A DNA stretch of 64,000 nt. Origin: Gimesia maris (GTDB lineage Bacteria > Planctomycetota > Planctomycetia > Planctomycetales > Planctomycetaceae). Under the pieces are notes generated by a model. It worked only from the letters and a program-made list of their open reading frames with translations, had not been told where the DNA came from and ran no database searches. The translations under genes and the position numbers were made by a program. Of this stretch, positions 1 through 8,955 are shown piece by piece (position 1 is the first letter of the stretch; each line of letters starts with the position of its first letter). The stretch spans positions 6,510,001-6,574,000 of the forward strand of contig NZ_CP042910.1 of the NCBI RefSeq assembly GCF_008298035.1, given 5' to 3'.

Positions 1-606
1 GATGCTCTGCAGGCTCGGGTCGCTCAGATCCGCGGACAGTTGCAGAAAACTGAGAGCGAATATGATCGTGAAAAATACCAGGAACGCCTGGCAAAACTGA
101 CTGGCGGCGTTGCCATCATTTCTGTCGGTGCAGCAACTGAAGCTGAAATGAAGCAGACCAAAGCCCGTATGGAAGATGCTCTGCATGCCACACGTGCTGC
201 TGTCGAAGAAGGCATTCTCCCCGGTGGGGGCGTTGCCCTGCTGCGATCTATCGAAGCCGTTGAAAAAGTCAAAGGCAAAAACGACGACGAGAAAATTGGC
301 ATCAGCATCGTTGCCCGTGCTCTTGAAGGCCCCATTCGACAGATCGCAGAAAACTGTGGAACGGATGGTGCCGTTGTCGCCGATGAAGTCAAGCAGTTGA
401 CTGGCTCCAAAGGTTATAATGCCAACAGCGGCGAATACGTCGACATGTTCAAAGCAGGAATTATTGATCCGGCCAAGGTCGTGAAAAACGCCCTGAAAAA
501 TGCCGCCTCGATTGCTGGCCTGATGCTGACCACCCAGGTACTTGTCACCCGCAGTGACAGCACCGAAGGTAACAAGCTGGCTGACGTCGAAGGTAGTGTT
601 CGATAG
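1..606 (+). CDS. groEL: Chaperonin GroEL, C-terminal part (5' end outside window)
   Basis: The first 201 codons are open from base 1 and match the second half of the 60-kDa chaperonin, the ATP-driven cytosolic folding ring. Family landmarks are [18 protein letters not shown] near the start, the loop [14 protein letters not shown], and the equatorial C-terminal stretch [17 protein letters not shown]. The protein ends in LADVEGSVR and lacks the flexible Gly-Gly-Met tail found in most bacterial GroEL proteins. It is followed by an intrinsic terminator and then dnaJ and grpE, a chaperone cluster. The start and any groES partner lie outside the window. Planctomycetes often carry several GroEL copies, so this may be a secondary paralogue. 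Confidence 0.97.
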   Translation, partial: DALQARVAQIRGQLQKTESEYDREKYQERLAKLTGGVAIISVGAATEAEMKQTKARMEDALHATRAAVEEGILPGGGVALLRSIEAVEKVKGKNDDEKIGISIVARALEGPIRQIAENCGTDGAVVADEVKQLTGSKGYNANSGEYVDMFKAGIIDPAKVVKNALKNAASIAGLMLTTQVLVTRSDSTEGNKLADVEGSVR

Positions 607-663
607 TTTCTGACACAACCTGGGTTCTATGACAGGAATTCAGGAGAAACATTGTGATAACAG

Positions 664-697
664 ACGGGCCGCCGTAAAATGGTGGCCCGTTTTTTTC
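664..697 (+). terminator. Intrinsic terminator after groEL
   Basis: A 10-bp stem (ACGGGCCGCC pairing with GGTGGCCCGT, one G-U pair) with a 7-nt loop is followed by a run of seven T. It lies about 60 bp after the groEL stop and separates groEL from dnaJ. Confidence 0.9.
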
Positions 698-787
698 AGT
701 TCTGATTAGAACGAGAATAGCAAGAATCTGACCAGTGCGGACATGGTCTGATTCAAAACCTTTTAGATATACGACGAGTTGTGATTT

Positions 788-1918
788 ATGGCATCGAAAC
801 GCGATTATTATGAAATTCTCGGCGTATCGCGCGAAGTGACCACCGTTGAAATTAAAAAAGCGTACAAGAAGCTGGCGCTGGCCAATCACCCGGATCGCAA
901 CCCGGGTGATGAAGAAGCCATCAAACGTTTCAAAGAAGCCGCTGAAGCATTTGAAGTTCTGGGTGACGATAAAAAACGTGCCCACTATGATCGCTATGGG
1001 CACGCTGATTTCGGCGCAGGCGCCAGTCAGTTCCATGATGTTTCCGATATCTTCAGTGCGTTTGGCGATCTGTTTGAGGGCTTTGGTTTTCGAAATTCAT
1101 CGCAACGCGGCGGCAATCGTCCGCGACAGGGTGAAAGCCTGAGAACCAGCCTTCAGATTGATCTACTGGATGCTGCAGCTGGCTGCGACCGTGAAATCCA
1201 TATCAATCGCCAGGAAACCTGCGATACCTGCCATGGCACAGGTGCCAGACCAGGTACAGAACCAGATGAATGTGATTACTGTGGCGGCGCCGGCCAGGTC
1301 GTGCAGTCACAAGGGTTTTTCCGGGTACAGACAACCTGTCCCCGGTGCCGAGGGGCCGGCAAAGTCATCGTCGAAAAATGTTCGGACTGCCGTGGAGAGG
1401 GTCGTATCGCACAAGAAACGACTCTGGAAATCAAAGTCCCTGCCGGCATCGACAATGGTATGCAACTCTGCTTGAGAGGCGAAGGAAATCCGGGCGCCAA
1501 TGGGGGACCGCGAGGTGACTTGTATGTCGTCATCGGCGTTGATGAGCATCCCCTGTTCCGACGCCAGGAGCAGGAACTGAGCTGTCATGTTCCGATCACA
1601 TATACACAGGCTGCTTTAGGAGCCAATATCGAGATACCAACTTTGGAAGGACGACACGATCTGAAAGTTCCTTCGGGAACTCAGCCAGGTGAAGTCTTCC
1701 GACTGAAAGGGCTGGGCATGCCCAATCCTCATGGGGGCCGACGCGGCGACCTGCATGTCGTCGTACAGATTGATGTTCCCAAGAAGATCTCAGAGCGCGA
1801 AGAAGAGTTGTTGCGTGAACTGGCAGAAATTGAACACGCGGAAGTCTCTTCTCACCGCAGCCCGAATCGTAATTCGTTTTTTGACAAATTGAAGGAGTAC
1901 TTCACACATTCCGATTAA
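788..1918 (+). CDS. dnaJ: Chaperone protein DnaJ (Hsp40)
   Basis: This is the cytosolic J-domain co-chaperone that stimulates DnaK ATPase and delivers unfolded clients. The J domain covers residues 5-70 with the HPD signature at 34-36. A Gly/Phe-rich linker follows (about 75-115). The zinc-binding region at about 145-205 has four CxxCxGxG-type repeats ([32 protein letters not shown]). The C-terminal substrate-binding domains follow. At 376 aa it has the normal length of type I DnaJ. The start ATG precedes [13 protein letters not shown], a standard DnaJ N-terminus. grpE follows after 85 bp; dnaK is not in the window. Confidence 0.98.
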   Translation: MASKRDYYEILGVSREVTTVEIKKAYKKLALANHPDRNPGDEEAIKRFKEAAEAFEVLGDDKKRAHYDRYGHADFGAGASQFHDVSDIFSAFGDLFEGFGFRNSSQRGGNRPRQGESLRTSLQIDLLDAAAGCDREIHINRQETCDTCHGTGARPGTEPDECDYCGGAGQVVQSQGFFRVQTTCPRCRGAGKVIVEKCSDCRGEGRIAQETTLEIKVPAGIDNGMQLCLRGEGNPGANGGPRGDLYVVIGVDEHPLFRRQEQELSCHVPITYTQAALGANIEIPTLEGRHDLKVPSGTQPGEVFRLKGLGMPNPHGGRRGDLHVVVQIDVPKKISEREEELLRELAEIEHAEVSSHRSPNRNSFFDKLKEYFTHSD

Positions 1919-2003
1919 TCGATGTGAACGTGTGTCAGGAAGCATTCCGTTTTTTTTGTTTTCATATTCAAAACAGTTTGAAACAGCGTAGCAGGTCAGA
2001 AAA

Positions 2004-2561
2004 ATGGCAGATATGGAACAACCAGAAGAGATTCAAAACCAGACCGAAGAAATTCCGGTTGAGGAGAGTGAAGTGACAGACGAAGCGCCGACAGTCGAAG
2101 AACAGCTACAGTCCGCGATTTCTGAGCGAGATGAGAACCAGGATCGTTTTCTGCGTTCGCAGGCTGAACTGGACAACGTTCGCAAACGGCATCAGAAAGA
2201 AATGGAACTGCTCCGCCAGTACGCTGCAGCGCCCTTTATCCAGGATTTATTACCAGCCCTGGATAATCTGAAACGGGCCGTCGATGCCGCTGAAAGTGCT
2301 GACCAGGTCGGTGACCTTAAACAGGGCGTCGAAATGGTGGCAAAACAGCTTCTTGACGTGCTCTCCAAACATAATGTGACACCCATTGATGCCCTGGGAA
2401 AACCGTTCGATCCGAACCTGCATGAAGCACTGCAGCAGATGCCCTCCGATGAGCATCCACCGATGACCGTCATCCAGGAACTGGAACAGGGTTTTATTCT
2501 CAATGACCGGGTGGTTCGCCCCACCAAAGTCATTGTTTCTTCGGGTCCTGCCGAAGGTTAA
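2004..2561 (+). CDS. grpE: Nucleotide exchange factor GrpE
   Basis: GrpE exchanges ADP for ATP on DnaK. The 185-aa protein has an acidic disordered N-terminus (residues 1-35), a long helix with coiled-coil character (about 36-85, including FLRSQAELDNVRKRHQKE) and the C-terminal beta domain with the family pattern GKPFDPNLHEALQQ and ILNDRVVRPTKVIVS. It lies 85 bp after dnaJ on the same strand and is probably co-transcribed, since no hairpin separates them. Confidence 0.97.
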   Translation: MADMEQPEEIQNQTEEIPVEESEVTDEAPTVEEQLQSAISERDENQDRFLRSQAELDNVRKRHQKEMELLRQYAAAPFIQDLLPALDNLKRAVDAAESADQVGDLKQGVEMVAKQLLDVLSKHNVTPIDALGKPFDPNLHEALQQMPSDEHPPMTVIQELEQGFILNDRVVRPTKVIVSSGPAEG

Positions 2562-2598
2562 TTACTTCTCATTGCCTTTTCATTGTGAGTCTTAATCG

Positions 2599-2895
2599 AT
2601 GCCAACTTATGATTATGAATGTTCCCAGTGTGGTCATAAATGGGAAGAATTTCAGTCCATTACTGCAAAGCCGCTCAGAAAGTGTCCTGAATGCGGAAAG
2701 CTGAAAGCAAAACGCGTCATCGGCGCAGGCGGCGGAATCATCTTCAAAGGTTCTGGTTTTTACCAAACTGATTACCGGAGCAGCTCTTACAAAAAAGATG
2801 CTGCCGCTGATACCAAGACACAGTCACCGAGTTCCGATTCAAAAAGCAGCGGTGATTCAGGTTCTTCCAGTAAGAGTGGGTCAGCGGATTCCTGA
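2599..2895 (+). CDS. FmdB-family zinc-ribbon protein
   Basis: A 98-aa protein whose N-terminus MPTYDYECSQCGHKWE is diagnostic of the FmdB/CxxC_CXXC_SSSS regulatory-protein family. The cysteines C8, C11, C29 and C32 should bind one zinc. A glycine-rich IGAGGGIIFKGSGFYQTDY block follows, and residues 66-98 are a low-complexity Ser/Lys/Asp tail. The cellular role of this family is not well settled; a nucleic-acid or regulatory role is inferred from the zinc ribbon. It sits 37 bp after grpE. Confidence 0.9.
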   Translation: MPTYDYECSQCGHKWEEFQSITAKPLRKCPECGKLKAKRVIGAGGGIIFKGSGFYQTDYRSSSYKKDAAADTKTQSPSSDSKSSGDSGSSSKSGSADS

Positions 2896-2974
2896 TTACC
2901 TTTGATATTTCCACTGGAATGATCTATAAGAGAATCAGACCCCGATTTCGCTCCCCTTTTTGTCTGAGGATCCG

Positions 2975-3181
2975 ATGATCCAACCACAAACATGTCCCAT
3001 TTGTCGCAAGGTTGTCACCTTCCAGGCAAGTGATGATCAATCCCCGTTTCCATTCTGCAGCCAAAAATGCCGTGACGTTGACTTCTTTCGCTGGTCAGAT
3101 GGCCGTTATGCGATTGTAGAAGAACTCGACCCGCGCATCATCGAGTTGCAGCAACTGGAGCAAGAGGGTGAAGACGATTAA
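2975..3181 (+). CDS. yacG: DNA gyrase inhibitor YacG (zinc-binding)
   Basis: A 68-aa YacG-type protein with the four zinc cysteines C7, C10, C28 and C32 in the family arrangement CPxC...FCSxxCR, followed by DVDFFRWSDGRYAI. In Escherichia coli YacG binds GyrB and inhibits gyrase. The open frame extends upstream to a TTG at 2960. I prefer the ATG at 2975 because GAGGA lies 5-6 bases before it and the protein then begins at the usual distance from the first CPxC. Its last 14 bp overlap the next gene, which suggests translational coupling. Confidence 0.93.
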   Translation: MIQPQTCPICRKVVTFQASDDQSPFPFCSQKCRDVDFFRWSDGRYAIVEELDPRIIELQQLEQEGEDD

Positions 3182-4256
3182 AGAGACTTCATCGGACGCT
3201 CCTGCTTTGCCTGAAAGCTCCGAAAGCGAACTTACTGGTGGACTTTCCCCCACCGTGAAGGGCACGTTATATGGACTGTTATCCGCGTTAGCTTATACTG
3301 CTGCCAATATCGCACTGCGCGAAGCAGCTGTGGACAACAATGCCGACTGGGCCATCTGGATCTCTGCTCTTAAATCGGTCCCCGCCACTATCGTTGGCTG
3401 GGCCCTGGTTGCTTACCGCGGATCGCAGGGACTGCCTGCACTGCCTCCGAGACGACTCGTCCTCCCTTTAATTTTAACCGGGCTTGTCATGCAGTTTGGT
3501 GGAAACGTCATGTTTCAATGGTCGCTCAGCCTGGGAGGGTTGGCTTTTACCGTTCCCCTTTGCTTCGCCACACTGTTGACGACGGGGGCTCTACTGGGAC
3601 GAATTTTCCTGGAGGAGGCCATCACCCCGCGCATGTTCGCCTCCATGATCATTCTGACTGCGGCGATTGTGATCCTGAGCCTGGGCGCCCATCAGGCTGA
3701 AGTATCCGTTTTTGAAAATATGGAACACCATTCCAGCTCAATGGCGACTGTGGCACTTACCATCTTTGTGGCAGGGTTTGCCGGCTGTTCTTACGGGGCA
3801 GGAGGTGCGGTCATTCGTGGTTCGGTCCGAGGGGAAACATCCATCTCGGCCACTCTGGTTTTGATCAGCACCACAGGACTGATCTGTCTGACGGGTGTCG
3901 CCGTTTATCGGCTGGGAATCTCAATCTTCTGGATCACGACTCCCTGGCAGTATCTGGTGATGCTGGTCGGAGGCATCATGAATGCGATTGCGTTTTTCGC
4001 CATTGGTGCCTCCATGAAATATCTGACGGTCACCCGCGTCAACCTGTTAAATGCATCTCAGACGGCAATGGCCGCCTTCGCTGGCGTACTTTGTTTTGGT
4101 GAACAGTTAACCGTCTGGCTGTTATGTGGTACCGCCCTCACAATCGGCGGTTTATTCCTGATGGAAAAAAAACGAGCCACCATTCCGAACAGCAGCCTGA
4201 CTCAGACAACCGGAATTTCAACACAGCAAGAAAAAGGTCCTTCTGATGAATCATGA
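3168..4256 (+). CDS. EamA/DMT-family transporter
   Basis: A 362-aa integral membrane protein with about ten hydrophobic segments arranged as two EamA-like halves, typical of drug/metabolite transporters. The substrate cannot be read from sequence. It begins with GTG inside the end of yacG (14-bp overlap), with purine-rich sequence directly upstream. The N-terminal 28 residues are hydrophilic and Ser/Glu-rich. Its end overlaps the next gene by 11 bp, so yacG, this gene and the carbonic anhydrase form a tight operon. Confidence 0.85.
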   Translation: MKTIKETSSDAPALPESSESELTGGLSPTVKGTLYGLLSALAYTAANIALREAAVDNNADWAIWISALKSVPATIVGWALVAYRGSQGLPALPPRRLVLPLILTGLVMQFGGNVMFQWSLSLGGLAFTVPLCFATLLTTGALLGRIFLEEAITPRMFASMIILTAAIVILSLGAHQAEVSVFENMEHHSSSMATVALTIFVAGFAGCSYGAGGAVIRGSVRGETSISATLVLISTTGLICLTGVAVYRLGISIFWITTPWQYLVMLVGGIMNAIAFFAIGASMKYLTVTRVNLLNASQTAMAAFAGVLCFGEQLTVWLLCGTALTIGGLFLMEKKRATIPNSSLTQTTGISTQQEKGPSDES

Positions 4257-4878
4257 CTCCGCTTCACCTGACTGGCCACATAGACAAGCGGAGATTCCCG
4301 CTCCTCCCGAATTCCCTTATCCGGAAGTAGACTGTGACTGGCAGGCACTCCATTCTTCGCCAATCATCGATCCGACAGCCTGGGTGACACCGGATGCGAT
4401 TGTCACCGGAAGAGTGCGTCTCAAAGCGCGTAGTACAGTCTGGCATCAGTGTGTGTTGCGCGGCGATCTGGAGTATATTGAAGTGGGAGAAGAGACCAAC
4501 GTGCAGGATGGTTCAATCCTGCATACCGATTATCAGCACCCCTGTATTCTCGGTGATCGCGTGACACTGGGACACGCTGCCATCGTACACGGCTCGATTG
4601 TGGAAGATGACGCCATGATCGCCATCGGTGCCACGGTTCTCAGCCGCTGCGTGATCGGAAAAGGTGCATTAATCGCAGCAGGTGCCCTGGTACGGGAAGG
4701 TATCCACGTACCGCCGGGGACACTCTGGGCAGGCTGTCCCGCCCGGCAGATTAAAGTACTCACAGATCAGCAGCAGGAACGTCTCAAAGCAACCTGGCAA
4801 CACTACGTGAATCTGGGAGCAGCCAGTCTGCAACGCTTTGGTAGAGATCATATCGACGCGTTAATAACTGAGATTTAA
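4246..4878 (+). CDS. Gamma-class carbonic anhydrase-like protein
   Basis: A 210-aa left-handed beta-helix protein with hexapeptide repeats from about residue 38 to 165. Three histidines, H93 (ILHTD), H110 and H115 (GHAAIVHG), sit at the spacing of the zinc ligands of gamma carbonic anhydrases, and R72-D74 (LRGD) is also conserved. The likely reaction is reversible CO2 hydration by a trimer with metal sites between subunits; some family members (YrdA, PaaY) have other or unknown roles. A 35-residue N-terminal extension precedes the helix. It overlaps the transporter gene by 11 bp. Confidence 0.88.
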   Translation: MNHDSASPDWPHRQAEIPAPPEFPYPEVDCDWQALHSSPIIDPTAWVTPDAIVTGRVRLKARSTVWHQCVLRGDLEYIEVGEETNVQDGSILHTDYQHPCILGDRVTLGHAAIVHGSIVEDDAMIAIGATVLSRCVIGKGALIAAGALVREGIHVPPGTLWAGCPARQIKVLTDQQQERLKATWQHYVNLGAASLQRFGRDHIDALITEI

Positions 4879-5021
4879 CTCTCAGCAGACCTGTTCACAG
4901 GTCCAAGCACTCTTGCAAAAACCTGTTACCAGATCTGCTTTTTGCCTCGAAAACAGTAGGTTGTGTATGGTATCCTAAGGAATCAGTTTTTCAATGAAAC
5001 TAATTAATTCAGGATTATCGA

Positions 5022-6353
5022 ATGAATACCGACCGACCTCAGAGTTCTCCCTCAACGACGCGACGTGAATTTATTAAAAACGGCACGGCAGCTGTCGCAG
5101 CCGCTTCTTCATTATCAAGTGTCGCATTCGCTGGTTCCGCTCCGCTGACGGCGCTGCAATCCAGTCTGTTTGCCGGAGGCAGTGATGTGATTCGCGTAGG
5201 CCTGGTTGGCTGTGGTGGACGGGGAACCGGAGCCGCCGCTCAGGCACTGGCAGCCGACCCCAACGCCAAACTGGTCGCCATGGGTGATACATTTTACGAC
5301 CACCTCGACAAGAGCTTTCAGAACCTGAAAAAGAATCCCGTAGCTGAGCAGGTTCAGGTAGACACCGATCACAAATTTGTCGGCTTCGATTCGTATCAGA
5401 AAGTGATTGACTGTGTCGACGTCGTGCTGCTGACGACACCGCCCCACTTCCGTCCCATGCAACTGCGGGCCGCCATTGAAGCTGGCAAACATGTCTTCGC
5501 TGAAAAGCCGGTTGCCGTTGATGCCCCCGGCGTACGATCCGTTCTGGAAACCTGCAAGCTGGCAAAACAAAAGAACCTTTCGATCGTCTCCGGACTCTGC
5601 TGGCGGTATCACGAAGGGATGCGGGAAACGTTTAAGCAGATTCATGATGGTGCAGTCGGCGATGTAATGGCCATTCAATGCAGTTACAACACCCGTGGAT
5701 TATGGATGTTTGAGCGGCAGCCCGAATGGAGCGACATGGAATGGCAGATGCGCAACTGGCTGTACTTCACCTGGCTTTCCGGGGATTTCAATACCGAGCA
5801 GCATGTCCACAGCCTGGATAAAATGGCCTGGACCATGAAGGATCAGACCCCCCTGGCCTGTAGTGGAACCGGCGGTCGACAGACCAGAACCGGGAAAGAG
5901 TACGGCAATGTCTTTGATCACTTTGCCATCGTTTATGAATACCCGAATGGCGTGAAAGGTTTCAGCCGCTGTCGACAGCAGGATGGATGCGCCGTCGATG
6001 TTTCCGACCATGTCTTTGGTACCAAGGGACGTGTCGATGTCTTTAAACATCGTATTTATGATCCGAAAGGCGAAAAGACCTGGGACTTCCGGGGTAAAAG
6101 TAAAAACATGTATCAGGTGGAACATGATGAATTCTTCGCAAGCATTCGCTCTGGCGAACCCATTAATAATGGCGACTACATGACGAAGAGTACCATGCTG
6201 GCGATCATGGGGCGTATGGCTGCTTACACGGGTAAATCAATCACATGGGACGAAGCCATGAATTCAAAAGAAGACCTGACCCCGGCCAGTTATGAGTGGG
6301 GGCCGATTCCTGTTCCGCCGGTCGCCATGCCCGGTATCACAGCGTTCAAATAG
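5022..6353 (+). CDS. Tat-exported Gfo/Idh/MocA family oxidoreductase
   Basis: A 443-aa NAD(P)-dependent oxidoreductase of the Gfo/Idh/MocA family. Residues 12-42 form a twin-arginine signal (TRREFIKNG followed by an Ala/Ser-rich hydrophobic stretch), so the protein is probably exported folded with its cofactor. The Rossmann motif GLVGCGGRGTGAAAQ and the family motif AEKPVAVD are present. Planctomycetes have many exported copies, thought to act on sugars or inositol-like compounds; the substrate here is unknown. A possible promoter, TTGCCT-N18-TATGGT, lies at 4942-4971. A terminator follows the gene. Confidence 0.92.
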   Translation: MNTDRPQSSPSTTRREFIKNGTAAVAAASSLSSVAFAGSAPLTALQSSLFAGGSDVIRVGLVGCGGRGTGAAAQALAADPNAKLVAMGDTFYDHLDKSFQNLKKNPVAEQVQVDTDHKFVGFDSYQKVIDCVDVVLLTTPPHFRPMQLRAAIEAGKHVFAEKPVAVDAPGVRSVLETCKLAKQKNLSIVSGLCWRYHEGMRETFKQIHDGAVGDVMAIQCSYNTRGLWMFERQPEWSDMEWQMRNWLYFTWLSGDFNTEQHVHSLDKMAWTMKDQTPLACSGTGGRQTRTGKEYGNVFDHFAIVYEYPNGVKGFSRCRQQDGCAVDVSDHVFGTKGRVDVFKHRIYDPKGEKTWDFRGKSKNMYQVEHDEFFASIRSGEPINNGDYMTKSTMLAIMGRMAAYTGKSITWDEAMNSKEDLTPASYEWGPIPVPPVAMPGITAFK

Positions 6354-6389
6354 AAGCTGATTGACCGAAGTCCTACATCAGCCAATTTC

Positions 6390-6425
6390 AAAACGTCTGC
6401 AGTTTTCCTGCAGACGTTTTTTTTT
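6390..6425 (+). terminator. Intrinsic terminator after Gfo/Idh/MocA gene
   Basis: A perfect 13-bp inverted repeat (AAAACGTCTGCAG and CTGCAGACGTTTT) with a 5-nt loop runs into nine T. It is a strong intrinsic terminator 37 bp after the stop. Confidence 0.95.
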
Positions 6426-6637
6426 GGACAAACTGTCGCATTACCATATTATTCTGTTCGTAGAAATTCTCTGAGATTATTGAGTTTTCCGAAACATTTT
6501 CTCGTCTCCCGGGTTTGATATTTGTAGCTTAAATGTGATTGAGGTACACAGTCGCTTCCACTCATACAGCAATTCTTCACAACCGGTGTTAATTCAGTGA
6601 AAACAGACTGTAAAACCTTATTTCAATTTAATATACA

Positions 6638-6662
6638 ACCAGTGTTGTAAACCCACTGGTTT
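6638..6662. promoter_or_regulatory. 8-bp inverted repeat upstream of EF-hand gene
   Basis: AACCAGTG and CACTGGTT are perfectly complementary across a 9-nt spacer, ending 43 bp before the ATG at 6706. It could be an operator or a 5' UTR hairpin. The rest of the 352-bp gap (6354-6705) holds only the terminator at 6390-6425 and AT-rich sequence without a clear gene. Confidence 0.45.
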
Positions 6663-6705
6663 AGGACACTTAACATTTCTGAATCACATTCCCGGAGACC
6701 CTCAA

Positions 6706-7410
6706 ATGCGTATGTCACGTTTATTTTCAACTGGTGCTGCCCTGCTTGCCATCAGCGCCACCACACTTGTATCAGCACAGCCTCCAGAAGGGAAAGACCG
6801 TCCGGAAAGAGGCGATCGTCCTGAAGGACGTGAACGTGGCGACCGCGACCGCGGCCCTCGGGAAGGTGGTCCCCGTGATGGCAGAGGAGGTCCTGGTGGA
6901 CGTCCTAATTTCATGTTGATGTTACCGATCTTCATTACTCTGGACGTAAACAAGGACGGCGAACTCTCGAAAGAAGAGATTGAAAACGCCACCGTCGCAC
7001 TCCAGAAACTGGACAAAGACAAAAACGGAAAACTGACCGAAGATGAATTGCGTCCCGATTTTGGTGGTTTTGGCCGTCGTGACGGAGACCGTCGTGGACC
7101 GGGAGGCCCTGGTGCATTTGGACGTGGTGAAGGCGGCCGTGGTGGTCGAGGCGGCGATTTTGTCGAACGAATGATGGCTAACGACAAGAATAAAGACGGC
7201 AAACTCACCAAAGAAGAACTGCCTGAAAGAATGCAGTCCATGTTTGATCGGGTGGATGCCAACAAAGACAAGGAAATTGATAAAGCCGAACTGACTAAAA
7301 TGGCAGAACAGTTCAACTCCCGCAATCGATCCGGTGGCAGAGACCGTGGCGAACGCGGTGGTCGTAACTCAGACGGGGATCGCCCCAAGCGTCCCGAATC
7401 TGATAACTAG
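6706..7410 (+). CDS. Secreted EF-hand calcium-binding protein
   Basis: A 234-aa protein with a Sec-type signal peptide (residues 1-24, ending VSA). Four EF-hand loops are readable: 80-91 (DVNKDGELSKEE), 103-114 (DKDKNGKLTEDE), 160-171 (DKNKDGKLTKEE) and 184-195 (DANKDKEIDKAE). Segments at 27-66, 120-150 and 206-234 are low-complexity and rich in Arg, Gly and Asp. The loops have acidic residues at positions 1, 3, 5 and 12, so calcium binding is likely. The Arg/Gly blocks could bind polyanions. The function is unknown; such proteins are common in planctomycetes. The next gene codes for a secreted propeller. Confidence 0.9.
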   Translation: MRMSRLFSTGAALLAISATTLVSAQPPEGKDRPERGDRPEGRERGDRDRGPREGGPRDGRGGPGGRPNFMLMLPIFITLDVNKDGELSKEEIENATVALQKLDKDKNGKLTEDELRPDFGGFGRRDGDRRGPGGPGAFGRGEGGRGGRGGDFVERMMANDKNKDGKLTKEELPERMQSMFDRVDANKDKEIDKAELTKMAEQFNSRNRSGGRDRGERGGRNSDGDRPKRPESDN

Positions 7411-7569
7411 TGTGCATCACATTTAAATGTAGCGTCTCTCAATCTCGTATACTCGAGTCAAACAGCCCTGGAGACGTTACAGTAAAACTGTGACACAGAC
7501 TAGCCTGTATTTTGAAACTCACTGTTATCCGTTTGGTTTATTAACGCATTCAGTTTCAGGGAATATGCC

Positions 7570-8928
7570 ATGCAGCCCAAAATTGCTGTCTTCGCTTTGT
7601 TGATGTTCATTTCCTCAAGCGTTCAGGCAGACTGGATGAGGTTTCGTGGACCAAACGGATCAGGGGTTTCAGATGAAAAACAGGCCACTCCTGATAGATG
7701 GAGTCCTCAACAGAACCTCAAATGGAAAGTGGCTCTGCCAGGTCATGGCTCATCCAGCCCGATTATCGTAGGTGATAAAGTTTTTGTCACCTGCTGGTCG
7801 GGCTATGGGATGACTCGCAATGATCCCGGAGATCAAAAGGATCTGCGCAGGCACCTGGTCTGCCTGGACCGAAAATCAGGAAAAATTCTCTGGGACAAAA
7901 CAGTAGATCCAGTACTTCCGGAAGACATCTATACCGGCATGTTCGCCGAGCACGGTTATGCCTCCCATACCCCCACTTCTGACGGAAAAAACGTCTATGC
8001 CTATTTCGGTAAATCGGGAGCAGTCGCTTACGATCTGGATGGAAACAAGCTGTGGCAGACCATCGTCGGCGATGAACTGGATCCCCGTAGATGGGGTTCT
8101 TCTTCCAGCCCGATTCTCTACAAAGACCTGTTGATCGTAACAGCAACGGCAGAAAGTGAAGCCCTGGTGGGGCTCGATAAAAAGACCGGCAAAGAAGTCT
8201 GGCGACAGGAATCGACGGGCTTTAATGCGACCTGGGGCACACCCGTTCTGGTCAAAGGGAGTGATGGTGAGACAGACCTGGTTCTGGGTGTTCCTTATGA
8301 AATATGGGGCATGAATCCAGAGAATGGCAAACTACGCTGGTACTGCGAAGCCATGGACACAGACACCTATTGTTCCAGCGTGATCGCTGAGAACGGTATT
8401 GTCTATGGCATTGAAGGGCGGGGCGGCGGATCCATTGCTGTCAAAGCAGGTGGAAAAGGCAACGTCACTAAAACAAACATACTCTGGACGGGACGTGATG
8501 CCAACCGGATTGAAACGCCGGTAATGTACCAGGGACGAATTTATTTCTTCTCACGCGGTATCGTCAATTGTATCGACGCCAAAACTGGAGAACGGATCTT
8601 CCGTGGTCGACTGGAATCAGGAGATTCAGTTGCCACGGACGACCGGGAAGAGGAAGCGGGCGGCAACCGCTTCGGCGGACGTTCTGGTCGAGGTGGCGGT
8701 GGCGGTTTTCGTGGCAGTGATTATTCTTCACCGGTCATCGCAGATGGTAAAGTCTATTTCACATCCCGCTCGGGTGAAACCTATGTCATCAAGGCCAGCG
8801 CTCAACTGGAACAGATCTCTGTGAATCGTCTGACCGATGAAAATGAAGATTTCAGCGCATCACCTGCGATCAGCGATGGAGACCTCTTTATCCGCTCAGA
8901 CAAACACCTGTATTGCGTGGGTAAATAA
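7570..8928 (+). CDS. Secreted PQQ-like beta-propeller protein
   Basis: A 452-aa protein with a signal peptide (residues 1-20, ending VQA) followed by DWMRFRGPNGSG, the usual start of planctomycete PQQ-like repeat proteins. Repeated blade motifs have the form GKxxW and ADGKVYFTSRSGETYVI. A Gly/Arg-rich insertion (about 360-380) interrupts the propeller. It resembles the BamB/PQQ-dehydrogenase propeller fold, but the residues that bind PQQ are not evident, so an enzymatic role is not claimed. It follows the EF-hand gene by 159 bp on the same strand and ends 27 bp from the convergent yjbQ. Confidence 0.88.
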   Translation: MQPKIAVFALLMFISSSVQADWMRFRGPNGSGVSDEKQATPDRWSPQQNLKWKVALPGHGSSSPIIVGDKVFVTCWSGYGMTRNDPGDQKDLRRHLVCLDRKSGKILWDKTVDPVLPEDIYTGMFAEHGYASHTPTSDGKNVYAYFGKSGAVAYDLDGNKLWQTIVGDELDPRRWGSSSSPILYKDLLIVTATAESEALVGLDKKTGKEVWRQESTGFNATWGTPVLVKGSDGETDLVLGVPYEIWGMNPENGKLRWYCEAMDTDTYCSSVIAENGIVYGIEGRGGGSIAVKAGGKGNVTKTNILWTGRDANRIETPVMYQGRIYFFSRGIVNCIDAKTGERIFRGRLESGDSVATDDREEEAGGNRFGGRSGRGGGGGFRGSDYSSPVIADGKVYFTSRSGETYVIKASAQLEQISVNRLTDENEDFSASPAISDGDLFIRSDKHLYCVGK

Positions 8929-8955
8929 AGACTGTGAAAGCAGAATCAAATCGAT

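Noticed and set aside
4888..4903. GACCTG-TTCA-CAGGTC hairpin after the carbonic anhydrase gene
   Set aside because: The stem is only 6 bp with no T-run, too weak to call a terminator.
5074..5678. Minus-strand frames of 160-190 codons opposite the Gfo/Idh/MocA gene
   Set aside because: They are antisense shadows with no family pattern.
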